Assembly (NCBI GenBank): GCA_002841155.1 | Contig: PHEH01000003.1 | Location: forward strand, 205,242 to 269,241 | Length of the DNA: 64,000 bases | From: Alphaproteobacteria bacterium HGW-Alphaproteobacteria-18 | Lineage (GTDB): Bacteria > Pseudomonadota > Alphaproteobacteria > Caulobacterales > Hyphomonadaceae | Direction: 5' to 3' | Shown: piece by piece, positions 54,543 through 62,780 of the stretch | How the letters are laid out: the number at the start of each line of letters is the position of its first letter | How positions within the stretch are numbered: the first letter of the stretch is position 1 | The notes under the pieces: model-generated | What the model was told of the DNA's origin: nothing | Database searches by the model: none | The model's input: only the letters and a program-made list of their open reading frames with translations | Made by a program: the position numbers and the translations under genes

Positions 54543-54572
54543 CACGCCGCGAACGTTTGCGCCCGCGGCGTG
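54543..54572. repeat. Long-stem inverted repeat inside operon
   Basis: CACGCCGCG / CGCGGCGTG, nine perfect pairs around 12 bases, between the amidohydrolase stop (54598) and the P450 start (54520). The minus-strand sequence after it is A-rich, not T-rich, so it is not a standard terminator; an mRNA-processing or attenuation element is possible. Confidence 0.55.
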
Positions 54573-54597
54573 AGCGAACAATCGAGATGCCCGGAAG

Positions 54598-56361
54598 TTA
54601 TTCCGCAGCCATGGCGAGCGGTGCCGCCAGCCTCCTATCCATCTCAGCCCCCATAACACCGATAAGCTGGCCAGGAACCGCGCCCGTGCACTCTGTGCCG
54701 TTCCGGAAGGTGATTTCACCGTTCACCAGGACATACTCGATGCCTTCGGGCTTACAGATGCGGCGCCACTCACCACCCGGCAAATCATGAGCGATCTCGT
54801 ACTGGAAGCGCTGGTACCCAAGTGCCTCATAGTCGTAGATCACGATGTCAGCTGCGCTATTCTTCTTCAGAGTGCCACGATCTGTCAGATTGAAGACCTT
54901 GGCCGGAAGACCACTCAACTTGTGGTGCATTTCCTCAAGCGTCATCTGACCACTCTCACGCACCATCCACATGATCATATCGGTCGAGAAGTGTCCGCCG
55001 GACCAGAATTTGACATGTGCCCCGCCATCCGACGTTCCAGGTAGTGTCAGCGGGTGCTTGAGAACCTTAGCCACTTTCGCCGTATCAGCGCTCATGGCGT
55101 CTGGAAGCAAAAAGTCAGACACCGCTTCGGTATCTACCACGATGTCCATGAACAGATCGGTGATGCACTCGCGGCCAAGCGCTTCTGCGATCTCCTGCAC
55201 CGTCTTGCCTTCATGGTCGCACCAGGGCTTCACACCATTGGCGTTGTTCAACTTGTAGGTTTCCAGAGGACCACCAGCTGGAGCGAGAAGGACGGGTCTG
55301 TAAGCTTTGCGCAAACGAGCACGGAAATCTTCATCGGCCGCCTTGGCAACTTTCGCCGCTTGGTCGCCGGCGAAAGTAAACTCCCGGAAAGCCGGAATAA
55401 TGTTCCAGATGTCCCAGTCCATCGGCTTGAACTCATTCCAGCCGCGCATCGTGAGCGTCATGGAGTACATTTCAAGGCCTTCTGCTTTAGCCTTTTCCAG
55501 CAGCTCCAACATTTCCTCGTGATATGTCGGAAGATAGTCATTGACGAGCGTCACATTGTGAATCACCGGACGTCGGGACCGGCGCGCCACTTCCAAGCCA
55601 ACTTCGCTGAAACGGGCTCCCGGAGTGTCGACCAGCGCCTGAATAACGCCCTCGCCCCGTTCGCGAAGTACATCCGCCATCGCATACAAATCTTCGACAT
55701 CCATGATGTCGGTCGGCATCGGCTCCCCGTCGGAGTCAATGTGTGTGTTGTGATTACCCTGATAGGAAAAGCCGAAACCGATCGCGCCCATGTCCATGGC
55801 ATCGTTCAGATGGGCTTTCATCTGCTCACGCTCTTCCGGAGTCGCCGATCTCGTCTTGGCAGCTTCGAGCCCCATGACGTAGATCATCAGCGGATTGAGG
55901 GGCACCATGCTCAGAACATTCACACCCTTGGGAATGCTTTTTAGGTGCTCGAGCCATTCGGGATATGTCTGCCAGTCCCAGCTGAGAGCCGATTTCAGGG
56001 AGTTGTAAGGGACCTGTTCGGTGGTTTCCATTTGCTGCATATAGCGGTCGCGGTGTTCCGGACGGCAAGGCGCGAGCCCGAAACCACAATTGCCGACAGC
56101 GATCGTCGTTGTTCCATGCCAGCCTGAATTCGTCGCATAGGGGTCCCAATGAAGCTGCGCATCATAGTGGGTATGAATATCAATGATCCCAGCAGCCACG
56201 ATTTTTCCAGTCGCGTCGATGATCTGGTCTGCAGTCCCTGATACATCAGGTCCGATCTCGAGTATTTTACCGTCTACGATACCAATCGACCCGACGCAGC
56301 CAGGATTTCCAGCCCCATCGATAATCCTTCCGCCAGTAATCAGAGTTTCAAAGTGGGCCAT
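54598..56361 (-). CDS. Amidohydrolase family 3 (D-aminoacylase-like)
   Basis: 587 residues from ATG 56361 (GGAG six bases upstream); the frame to 56445 crosses the promoter. LITGGRIIDGAGNPGCVGSIGI is the small beta-domain start; IIDIHTHYDAQLHWDP gives the HxH metal pair; AVGNCGFGLAPCRPEHR, GTSDGGAH and NSAADIVIYDYEALG are typical of N-acyl-D-amino-acid deacylase-like proteins. These are common in sphingomonad degradation clusters where no amino acid is involved, so the real substrate may be another amide or a cyclic ester. First gene of the ten-gene minus operon. Confidence 0.88.
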   Translation of the reverse strand: MAHFETLITGGRIIDGAGNPGCVGSIGIVDGKILEIGPDVSGTADQIIDATGKIVAAGIIDIHTHYDAQLHWDPYATNSGWHGTTTIAVGNCGFGLAPCRPEHRDRYMQQMETTEQVPYNSLKSALSWDWQTYPEWLEHLKSIPKGVNVLSMVPLNPLMIYVMGLEAAKTRSATPEEREQMKAHLNDAMDMGAIGFGFSYQGNHNTHIDSDGEPMPTDIMDVEDLYAMADVLRERGEGVIQALVDTPGARFSEVGLEVARRSRRPVIHNVTLVNDYLPTYHEEMLELLEKAKAEGLEMYSMTLTMRGWNEFKPMDWDIWNIIPAFREFTFAGDQAAKVAKAADEDFRARLRKAYRPVLLAPAGGPLETYKLNNANGVKPWCDHEGKTVQEIAEALGRECITDLFMDIVVDTEAVSDFLLPDAMSADTAKVAKVLKHPLTLPGTSDGGAHVKFWSGGHFSTDMIMWMVRESGQMTLEEMHHKLSGLPAKVFNLTDRGTLKKNSAADIVIYDYEALGYQRFQYEIAHDLPGGEWRRICKPEGIEYVLVNGEITFRNGTECTGAVPGQLIGVMGAEMDRRLAAPLAMAAE

Positions 56362-56557
56362 CGCGCTCTCCCAGGATTTGGCATCGCCACTGCCGACGAT
56401 GCTCCACATATCTCTTTGTTTGAAAAATTGCATAATTGACAACACGAGTCAATGTTTGCGAACTTTGCAGGGCAATTTTATAAGCAATTTTGGGTAAATG
56501 TCGCAAGTTTGATGCATTTGTATGCGATACTTTTACCGATCCTGAAGGGAGTGCGCC
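56362..56557. promoter_or_regulatory. Divergent control region, operon and phosphatase
   Basis: 196 bp between the amidohydrolase (minus) and the phosphatase (plus), AT-rich in its middle. It contains TTTGCGAACT at 56455-56464, also found before the phosphotransferase at 62781, and the short dyad GTATGCGATAC at 56520-56530. It likely holds the main promoter of the ten-gene operon. Confidence 0.5.
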
Positions 56558-57373
56558 GTGACTTACCCAAACAATTCGGGTCGAAGAGCTCAGCCGGGAT
56601 CTGCTGCTATGCCACTGTCTGGCGTGATGAACTTCCGGCAGATGGGCGGACTTAAAGGACAAAACGGCAGACGCATCAGACCAGGACTCTTCTGGCGATC
56701 GGCCGGGCTTGATCAACCGCATCTCCAAGACATCGATCAGATAAAGAGTCTAAATCTCAAGACAATTGTCGACCTGCGAGGCGACAGGGAGAGAGCTGCA
56801 TTCCCGACTCATCCGTCACTGACCCAATTGTGCGATGTAATTTGGTCCCCGCCGGAAGCTGAAAACTCGCAAGCCGAAGCACTTATGTTGTTGAGCAAGA
56901 GCAGTGACGACGTTACGCTGATCGGCGCAATCGCATCGCTTTACACCAGGATCGCCGACCAGCATGCAGCGCATGTCAGGATGGTTTTTGATGCAATCGC
57001 ATCTGACCGGGTCCCGATATTGGTTCATTGTGCGGCTGGCAAAGACCGCACTGGTGTTGTCGTCGCCATCGTCCTTGAAGCCCTTGGTGTAGATCGCCGC
57101 GATATCATGTCGAGCTATCTCGAAACGAACGACCATCTTGATTGGGACCGACTTTCTATCGCCGCCACAGCTGGAACCGGAGTCAAGGAAAGCGGCCTGG
57201 ACCTGACGACCCCTCCGGCGCTTGCGCTCCTCAAACGCGCCCACCCACAATTCCTCGAAGCAGCGTTCTCCAACATCGAGACAAGCTATGGCTCAATAGA
57301 CATCTACCTTGAACAGAAAGCGGGCGTGTCCTCCGCAACAATCAAGCGCGTTCGTGAAAACCTATTGGAATAA
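56558..57373 (+). CDS. Tyrosine-protein-phosphatase-like protein
   Basis: 271 residues. GTG start at 56558 with GGGAG six bases upstream. NFRQMGG near the N-terminus and the P-loop HCAAGKDRTG (His157, Cys158, Arg164) define the Y_phosphatase3 (SiwR/IphP-like) group, whose members act on phosphotyrosine, phosphoserine or phosphoinositides. No signal peptide. It is divergent from an operon containing an APH kinase, so it may remove phosphate from the same small molecules (inference). Confidence 0.88.
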   Translation: MTYPNNSGRRAQPGSAAMPLSGVMNFRQMGGLKGQNGRRIRPGLFWRSAGLDQPHLQDIDQIKSLNLKTIVDLRGDRERAAFPTHPSLTQLCDVIWSPPEAENSQAEALMLLSKSSDDVTLIGAIASLYTRIADQHAAHVRMVFDAIASDRVPILVHCAAGKDRTGVVVAIVLEALGVDRRDIMSSYLETNDHLDWDRLSIAATAGTGVKESGLDLTTPPALALLKRAHPQFLEAAFSNIETSYGSIDIYLEQKAGVSSATIKRVRENLLE

Positions 57374-57419
57374 CAACGCCATAAAAAAATCTACACCAGA
57401 GCCTTCAGTTCAAAGAAAT

Positions 57420-57448
57420 GCGCCCGACAGAACAATCCTGCCGGGCGC
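57420..57448 (-). terminator. Probable terminator of third TonB receptor
   Basis: GCGCCCG / CGGGCGC with an inner CAG/CTG extension, about ten pairs with one mismatch, 43 bp after the receptor stop (57491). On the minus strand it is followed by CATTTCTTTG, a moderate T-tract. It also separates the convergent phosphatase gene. Confidence 0.55.
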
Positions 57449-57490
57449 GAGTGTTGTGCGTTTCCTGGAGGACACGCCGGAGGATCGCGC

Positions 57491-59962
57491 TTATCTCGCC
57501 GACCCGAACCTCATGGACAACCGAGCCCCAACGGTCCGAGGCGGAGAAAATTGCCCTGTTACCGATGCGGTCGTGGCTGAGGCAACACGGCTGTAGGCAT
57601 ACATTTCGTCGCCAATGTTCTCGACAAACAGCTGAAGTTCGAAGCGGTCGTCAGTCGGCCGCCAAATCAGTCGGGCGTTCGAAATCCAGTAATCGTCTTC
57701 GGCCGTGCCTGCCTGGAATGGCGCTTTTCCGTTAAACACGTCATGGAAGACTTCGCTCGTATAGGAACTTTCACCGCGCAGGAGGAACGTCCCCAGATCG
57801 GCAATTTCCGTCTCGAACTGCGCCCCAAAGTTCAACTTCCACTCTGGCGCACGGATCAACTGGTTCCCGCCGATATTCAAAGTCGCAAGCCCGGTCGGGT
57901 CCTGAAGCAACTCATCACTGTATTCGGAATGAATATAAGATCCCGAACCATCCAACTGGAAACCATCCAACGCCCGAGGCCGGAGCACATACTCAGCTTC
58001 GAGACCATAAAGAGTCGCGGATGCCGCGTTTTTGATCGTTGAGGCATTTCCGAGATAGGTCGTGAACTGAATATCCGAGAAATCGTAATAGAATGCCGCC
58101 ATATTCAACAGCGCCTGATCGTCGGCAAACATGGTCTTGAAGCCGGCTTCGTACGACCAGAGGAACTCGGGGTCGAAACTGCCGACGCATTCGCCCGGAT
58201 TGAAGCCCCCGGCTTTGTATCCCCGGGAGACTTTGCCATAGAGCAGGGTCGTGTCACCAGCGTCATAGTCCATGCCGGCTGATCCGGTAACCGCTTCCCA
58301 GCTGGCATCTTCCTGCCGATCACAGAGCCCAGCCGCCGGCACAAAGTTCGAGTGCAGCCTCCGGAAAACGTCCTTCTTGTCTTCGGTGTAGCGAAGACCC
58401 AGCGAAGCCCTGAACCGGTCAGAAAGGCTGTAAGTCCCGTTACCGTAGGCGGCGATTGACTCTGATTTCTGGTCTGCGCCAAAGGACAATGTTCCCTCTG
58501 ACAATATTGATGGATTGTAGAGCGTCAGCCCAAGAACGGGATCAGCAATCAGTTGAAGCAGGTTCGGGATGAAGGGCTGAGAAAGATCAAATACGGGCGG
58601 AGGGGTTGGACTGGACAGGCTTCCCGCCAGCGCAACCTGATCACCAATTGAGGGTGTAATGAGATCTGCCTTCAGGAGCGCGTCGTCATGGTAATAGAAT
58701 CCGCCGACAACATAGTCGAGCTTGGAGTCCATAGTCACACCGGACAGCGTGAACTCCTGAGTGAACTGTTTTGATGACTGGAAGATTGGATCTTCGCGCA
58801 GGATTGCCGCCGACGTTCCATCATTGTCGACGCGGATCGTGGCGTCAGACTCACGGTAAGCTGTTATCGACTTCAGAGTAGCATTGCCGAGATCGAACGA
58901 AACCGTTGCGCTAAAGCCCTCCGCGTCAAAGACCTGTTTAGACGGAAAGTTGTTGGCAAAATCGGTCGTTTCGGTCGGATTTGGCACAGCAAAGCCGGGC
59001 TGCGTCAAACCGTAGAAGTCTGCGACACTTCCATTTCCGAGAAGCGCCAGGTCTGATGGCGAAAACAGTCCGGGAATTCCGGCTAGCACAGGTGCCGGAA
59101 GCGAGAATATTCCGAGAGGCGTCGCAGACGAGACGCCAGAAGCGAGCGGAATTTCCTCCACGAGCTGCACCACAGTCGACGCTGACTGACGCGTTTTGTC
59201 TGCGCGAAGCACAATTTGCAGGTCAGGGGTCAGGTCCAAAAGCAAGGAACCCTGAGCGCTGAAGAGATCACTGTCGTCATAGTCTTTTCCGTCGACCACG
59301 TTATGCCGATAGCCGTCACGCCTGTCGTGCTTCAATGTCAAACGACCGGCAATCATGTCCTCCACAATGGCCCCGGTTATACCACCAGCGGCCGCAACCC
59401 GGCCATAGTCTCCGGCCGTGAGCTCCAGATTGGCACCGTAGTCATAGTCGGGTAGCCGGGTGATATAGTTGATCGCACCACCCGTCGCGTTGCGCCCATA
59501 CAGCGTGCCTTGAGGGCCGCGTAGAACCTCAATCCGCTCCAGATCAAAACTGGGCACAGCCTGGGTAAAGAGCTGGCCGACATAAACGCCATCCTGAAAG
59601 GTAGCCACAGTCGGCTCGCCCGCAGTTACGGTCAGGTCTGACCCGATACCCCGCATCGACAATTGCGTATAACCTGTGAGCTGCGCGAATACGAGCGAGG
59701 GAACGCTGAACTGAAGTTGTTGAGGTCCCTCGATCTGCTTGAGCTGCAGCGCTTCTGTATCGAATGCGCTTACAGCCAGCGGAGCACTCTGGAGAGATTC
59801 TTCCTTTTTCTGCGCCGTGACCGTAATGGCTCCAAGCCGGCGCGGTCCTTCATCGGATAGGCCCGACTCGGCAGCGCCGTCTTGCGCCAAGGCAAATGGC
59901 GCATAGCTCAGTACACAAGCTGTGCACGCCCCCACGAGCAGGCCTGATCTGATTAATTTCAT
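57491..59962 (-). CDS. TonB-dependent outer-membrane receptor
   Basis: 823 residues from ATG 59962 (GGGAGG upstream), which gives a clean signal peptide MKLIRSGLLVGACTACVLSY ending near FALAQ. The plug has ITVTAQKKEESLQSAPLAVSA and IEVLRGPQGTLYGRNATGGA; the barrel includes KVSRGYKAGGFNPGECVG. The frame to 60085 overlaps the phosphotransferase gene. Uptake route for the Module II substrate. It lies 80 bp after the phosphotransferase at 60043 on the same strand. Confidence 0.95.
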   Translation of the reverse strand: MKLIRSGLLVGACTACVLSYAPFALAQDGAAESGLSDEGPRRLGAITVTAQKKEESLQSAPLAVSAFDTEALQLKQIEGPQQLQFSVPSLVFAQLTGYTQLSMRGIGSDLTVTAGEPTVATFQDGVYVGQLFTQAVPSFDLERIEVLRGPQGTLYGRNATGGAINYITRLPDYDYGANLELTAGDYGRVAAAGGITGAIVEDMIAGRLTLKHDRRDGYRHNVVDGKDYDDSDLFSAQGSLLLDLTPDLQIVLRADKTRQSASTVVQLVEEIPLASGVSSATPLGIFSLPAPVLAGIPGLFSPSDLALLGNGSVADFYGLTQPGFAVPNPTETTDFANNFPSKQVFDAEGFSATVSFDLGNATLKSITAYRESDATIRVDNDGTSAAILREDPIFQSSKQFTQEFTLSGVTMDSKLDYVVGGFYYHDDALLKADLITPSIGDQVALAGSLSSPTPPPVFDLSQPFIPNLLQLIADPVLGLTLYNPSILSEGTLSFGADQKSESIAAYGNGTYSLSDRFRASLGLRYTEDKKDVFRRLHSNFVPAAGLCDRQEDASWEAVTGSAGMDYDAGDTTLLYGKVSRGYKAGGFNPGECVGSFDPEFLWSYEAGFKTMFADDQALLNMAAFYYDFSDIQFTTYLGNASTIKNAASATLYGLEAEYVLRPRALDGFQLDGSGSYIHSEYSDELLQDPTGLATLNIGGNQLIRAPEWKLNFGAQFETEIADLGTFLLRGESSYTSEVFHDVFNGKAPFQAGTAEDDYWISNARLIWRPTDDRFELQLFVENIGDEMYAYSRVASATTASVTGQFSPPRTVGARLSMRFGSAR

Positions 59963-60042
59963 GAGTTTCTCCTCCCAAAGAAATAATTGATTCATGTTAG
60001 ATCTTAGTTGCTCTCTATGCGGAGCAATATGGGCTGATCTTT

Positions 60043-61149
60043 TCAGGGTATACTGACGCCCAAAGCTTCTGCTCGCGCCCGGCATATGTCGGGGCCTCTG
60101 CGCATGACGGGACCAAACGATTCAAGAACCTCCGGCGGAAAATGTTTCATCGCCAGAACGTTTATGATGCCCAACCTGTAAGCCACGAAAAGCTCGAAAT
60201 ACTCAAGATGCCGGAGCTTATACCCTGTAATCCGCTCATACTCGGTCTTGCGCTCCTCATAGGTCAAAGACCCTTCGGGCATCGGGACACCATCAAGCAG
60301 GATCTGATCGCCTATATGCATGAATGCTACATCGCATTCGCGCGTTCCAAGAAAACTCATTTCCCAGTCCAGCACCGCGGTTATCGTTGTGCCCCTGAAC
60401 AGGTAATTTCCGTAATTTGCGTCGCCGTGACAAAGAACTAGTTCCACATCGTCAGGCTCGTTGACGATCAGCCATTTGCGAATTGGCTCAAACATCTGGA
60501 TGTATTCAGCATTTTCCGACCAGACGAGTGCGTCCCAATACCAATTGGCTTCACGCTCGATGGGCCGCGCACCCGGCGCACGCTTCTCAAGCCAGTCTAA
60601 ACCAAGCGCTTTCCAGTCGACAGCATGAATGTTGGCAAGCGCTGACAGGTAAGCGAGACTCATCTCGCGGCGGTCGGAAGGCGACGCATCGTGAATAATG
60701 CCGGACGTCATCCAGGCCATAGGAGAACTCGCCCCCTCGACACGCTCCATCACATATCCAGGACGCTCTAGATACTCGCCTTCTTCATCCAGCCAGACCT
60801 GGGACGCGACCGGAACCGATGTCGATCCAAGACTACGCTGCAGATCGAACTGCTCCTTCACATCATAATGGTGAAACAACCCACTGGTAGGCAAAAAGCG
60901 AAGGACGAGAGCCTTCTCGACCGGCTGTCCGTCTGCGCGATAGCTTGCCCGAAACAACAACGTGCCATTCGAGCCGCCCGCCGCTTCGGCTACCGGCTTC
61001 ACATCTCGAACGCGAATCGGTCCGGTCACTTCTGGTTGCGCGGCAATCAGCGCTTCGAGCCTCGTGGTCCAGAGTTCTGGTGAGGTGCCGGACAACCTAG
61101 CCTGCCTTGAATGCTCAACAATACCGCTGCTGATCTGATCCGCATTCAT
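60043..61149 (-). CDS. APH/ACAD10-like phosphotransferase
   Basis: 368 residues. AEAAGGSNGTLLFRA (N-lobe), YVMERVEGASSPMAWMTSG (hinge), LVLCHGDANYGNYLF (catalytic loop) and AVLDWEMSFLGTRECDVA (metal Asp). Close paralogue of the protein at 62781 (shared ANWYWDAL / INWYWDGL and MERVEG / MERTSG segments). GGGAGG precedes ATG 61149. Divergent from the Lrp/AsnC pair, and in line with the TonB receptor. Confidence 0.87.
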   Translation of the reverse strand: MNADQISSGIVEHSRQARLSGTSPELWTTRLEALIAAQPEVTGPIRVRDVKPVAEAAGGSNGTLLFRASYRADGQPVEKALVLRFLPTSGLFHHYDVKEQFDLQRSLGSTSVPVASQVWLDEEGEYLERPGYVMERVEGASSPMAWMTSGIIHDASPSDRREMSLAYLSALANIHAVDWKALGLDWLEKRAPGARPIEREANWYWDALVWSENAEYIQMFEPIRKWLIVNEPDDVELVLCHGDANYGNYLFRGTTITAVLDWEMSFLGTRECDVAFMHIGDQILLDGVPMPEGSLTYEERKTEYERITGYKLRHLEYFELFVAYRLGIINVLAMKHFPPEVLESFGPVMRRGPDICRARAEALGVSIP

Positions 61150-61471
61150 TGCCTACCTCCCATAACGCGCTCATTTTTGAGCATTCTGGTTTGCATAACT
61201 ACGTTGCTTTTGCCAATATGCAAATCAATTCTAATCTTTTTGGCAGTTCTAAATTCGCATCATGCCATTTCGGACACATGACGCACCGGCCGCGCACTGG
61301 AATTGCCTTCCGCCCCTTGAGCCAGTAGGCACACGGGCTGCTCAGCTTAATTGGCAGCGCCCGGAAACGAGCACATATGCAAATCGATTGAATCGAATTG
61401 GATTTTCCGGGATTAGTGAATGCGCCTCACCGCTACGGGCGTGAGCGCACGGGACCGGGAAGAGGTGAACA
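61150..61471. promoter_or_regulatory. Divergent control region with TATGCAAA repeats
   Basis: 322 bp between the phosphotransferase (minus) and the Lrp/AsnC genes (plus). An exact 8-bp inverted repeat TTTGCATA (61190-61197) / TATGCAAA (61217-61224) has a 19-bp spacer. The right arm lies in ATATGCAAATC(A)ATT, repeated as ATATGCAAATC(G)ATT at 61375-61388. Spaced, AT-rich, multiple sites are what Lrp-type octamers bind. No gene is visible between 61260 and 61470. Confidence 0.6.
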
Positions 61472-61930
61472 ATGTTAGTCGACGAACTTGATATCGCGAT
61501 TGCTGAACTCCTCTCAGAGAGCGCTCAGATTACAAACAAGGAAATCGCCGACAGAGTCGGCAGCACCGAAGTAACGATCGCCAATCGCATTCGCGATATG
61601 GAAGAGCGAAACATACTAAGAATTGTCATGCAGCGCGATCTGCGGGCGCTCGGTTTTGACCTTGTCGTATTGCTGGACATTTACGTGACAAGAAGGCCAC
61701 CTGAACTTGTCGCAGAAGAGCTGGCGAAGATCGAAGAAGCCGCCAGCGTCTCTGTTCTGCTATCTGATCCGGACATCTTTGTGCAGCTTAATTTACGCGA
61801 TCGGAAACACCTGCTGCACACAATCGAAACCAAGATTGCCCCTATCAAGGGCATTTCGCACTGGACAGCAAACATCGCGCTGGAGGTCGTGAAGCTCGAC
61901 CTTCGCTACGGTACCTTGGGGGCAATATGA
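61472..61930 (+). CDS. Lrp/AsnC-family regulator
   Basis: 152 residues. The N-terminal HTH is IAELLSESAQITNKEIADRVGSTEVTIANRI, then the hinge RDMEERNILRIV. A RAM-type ligand domain follows (FDLVVLLDIYVTRRP...VSVLLSDPDIFVQL...GISHWTANIALEVVK). GAGGTG precedes the ATG. It overlaps the second regulator by four bases. The pair probably controls Module II, sensing a CoA ester or amino-acid-like effector. Confidence 0.88.
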   Translation: MLVDELDIAIAELLSESAQITNKEIADRVGSTEVTIANRIRDMEERNILRIVMQRDLRALGFDLVVLLDIYVTRRPPELVAEELAKIEEAASVSVLLSDPDIFVQLNLRDRKHLLHTIETKIAPIKGISHWTANIALEVVKLDLRYGTLGAI

Positions 61931-62406
61931 GCAACACAGACCGCCTGGACGAGCAGATCCTCGAGATCCTCACCAATGATGCGAGGATAAGCAACCGGGA
62001 GCTCGGACGGCTACTCAATGTCTCAGATGTAACGATTGGCAAACGTCTCAAATCCATGCAGCGGTCTGGCGCCATCCGTCTGGCCGCGCTGATTGACCCG
62101 TCAGCCCTGGGATTGAATTGCGCAGCCTTCATCAGGTTGAAGGTTGCCGCTGATATGGCGCGCAAAATCGCAGCGGCCGCCAGCGAGCTCAAGGAAGTGC
62201 CTTTCGTCGCCTTGACGGGCGGCACGCACAATGTCGTGACGCTCGCGCTTGTTGAAGATCGTCAGGCCCTAGCGCACCTTGTGCACAATCACTTTCGGAA
62301 ATGGGAGGGTGTGCACTCGCTTGAAACTCACGAACTTAGCTCTTCTCCCAAACACAGGCTTGATGTGGTCCGGATTACCGAGAAAGCGCGAAACAAGATC
62401 CGCTGA
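61927..62406 (+). CDS. Lrp/AsnC-family regulator
   Basis: 159 residues. ILEILTNDARISNRELGRLLNVSDVTIGKRL is the HTH; GLNCAAFIRLKVAADMARKIAAAASELKEVPFVALTGGTHNVVTLALVED is the ligand-binding fold. The start overlaps the previous regulator's stop (ATGA), implying a fixed ratio and possibly a hetero-oligomer. Sequence identity between the two is low, so they are not a recent duplicate. Confidence 0.88.
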   Translation: MSNTDRLDEQILEILTNDARISNRELGRLLNVSDVTIGKRLKSMQRSGAIRLAALIDPSALGLNCAAFIRLKVAADMARKIAAAASELKEVPFVALTGGTHNVVTLALVEDRQALAHLVHNHFRKWEGVHSLETHELSSSPKHRLDVVRITEKARNKIR

Positions 62407-62780
62407 TACTTGCTTGTCGCGGCATACTCCAGTTTGGCATAGCGCATAACGCAAGGCCGTCCGCCTAACTTCGCCAAGTGCGTCAGCATGCGGATTGAAG
62501 GTGATGCGCTTTGGTACCTGGTCGGCACTTTATGCTGCCTCCTAGTAACCGTCAGCCAGAGCGATCAAGGCCCGTCAGTTAAGCGCAACGTGTCTTTGGC
62601 CGAGCCGGGTTGCCCGCGCGTCGGGAACTTGCGGCGCCATAATTTTGCGAACTGTATTAAATATAATCGCTCGACAAATTCTTTTGCGGACGTGAATTCT
62701 ATGTCGTATGCGTTCCCAACGATGAAAAGCACGAGCCAGATCGGTCTGCACGCACCGAAGTCGGACGGAGAGGAAACACC
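62407..62780. promoter_or_regulatory. Control region before last phosphotransferase
   Basis: 374 bp with no convincing gene. A good -10 like TATAAT lies at 62662-62667 within an AT-rich stretch, preceded by TTTGCGAACT (62644-62653), the same ten bases as at 56455. No clear -35 at standard spacing. Confidence 0.45.

Noticed and set aside
61190..61205. TGCATAACTACGTTGC as a twelfth island operator
   Set aside because: Only partial match to TATAACTAGGT, outside Module I, and better explained as part of the TTTGCATA/TATGCAAA repeat.
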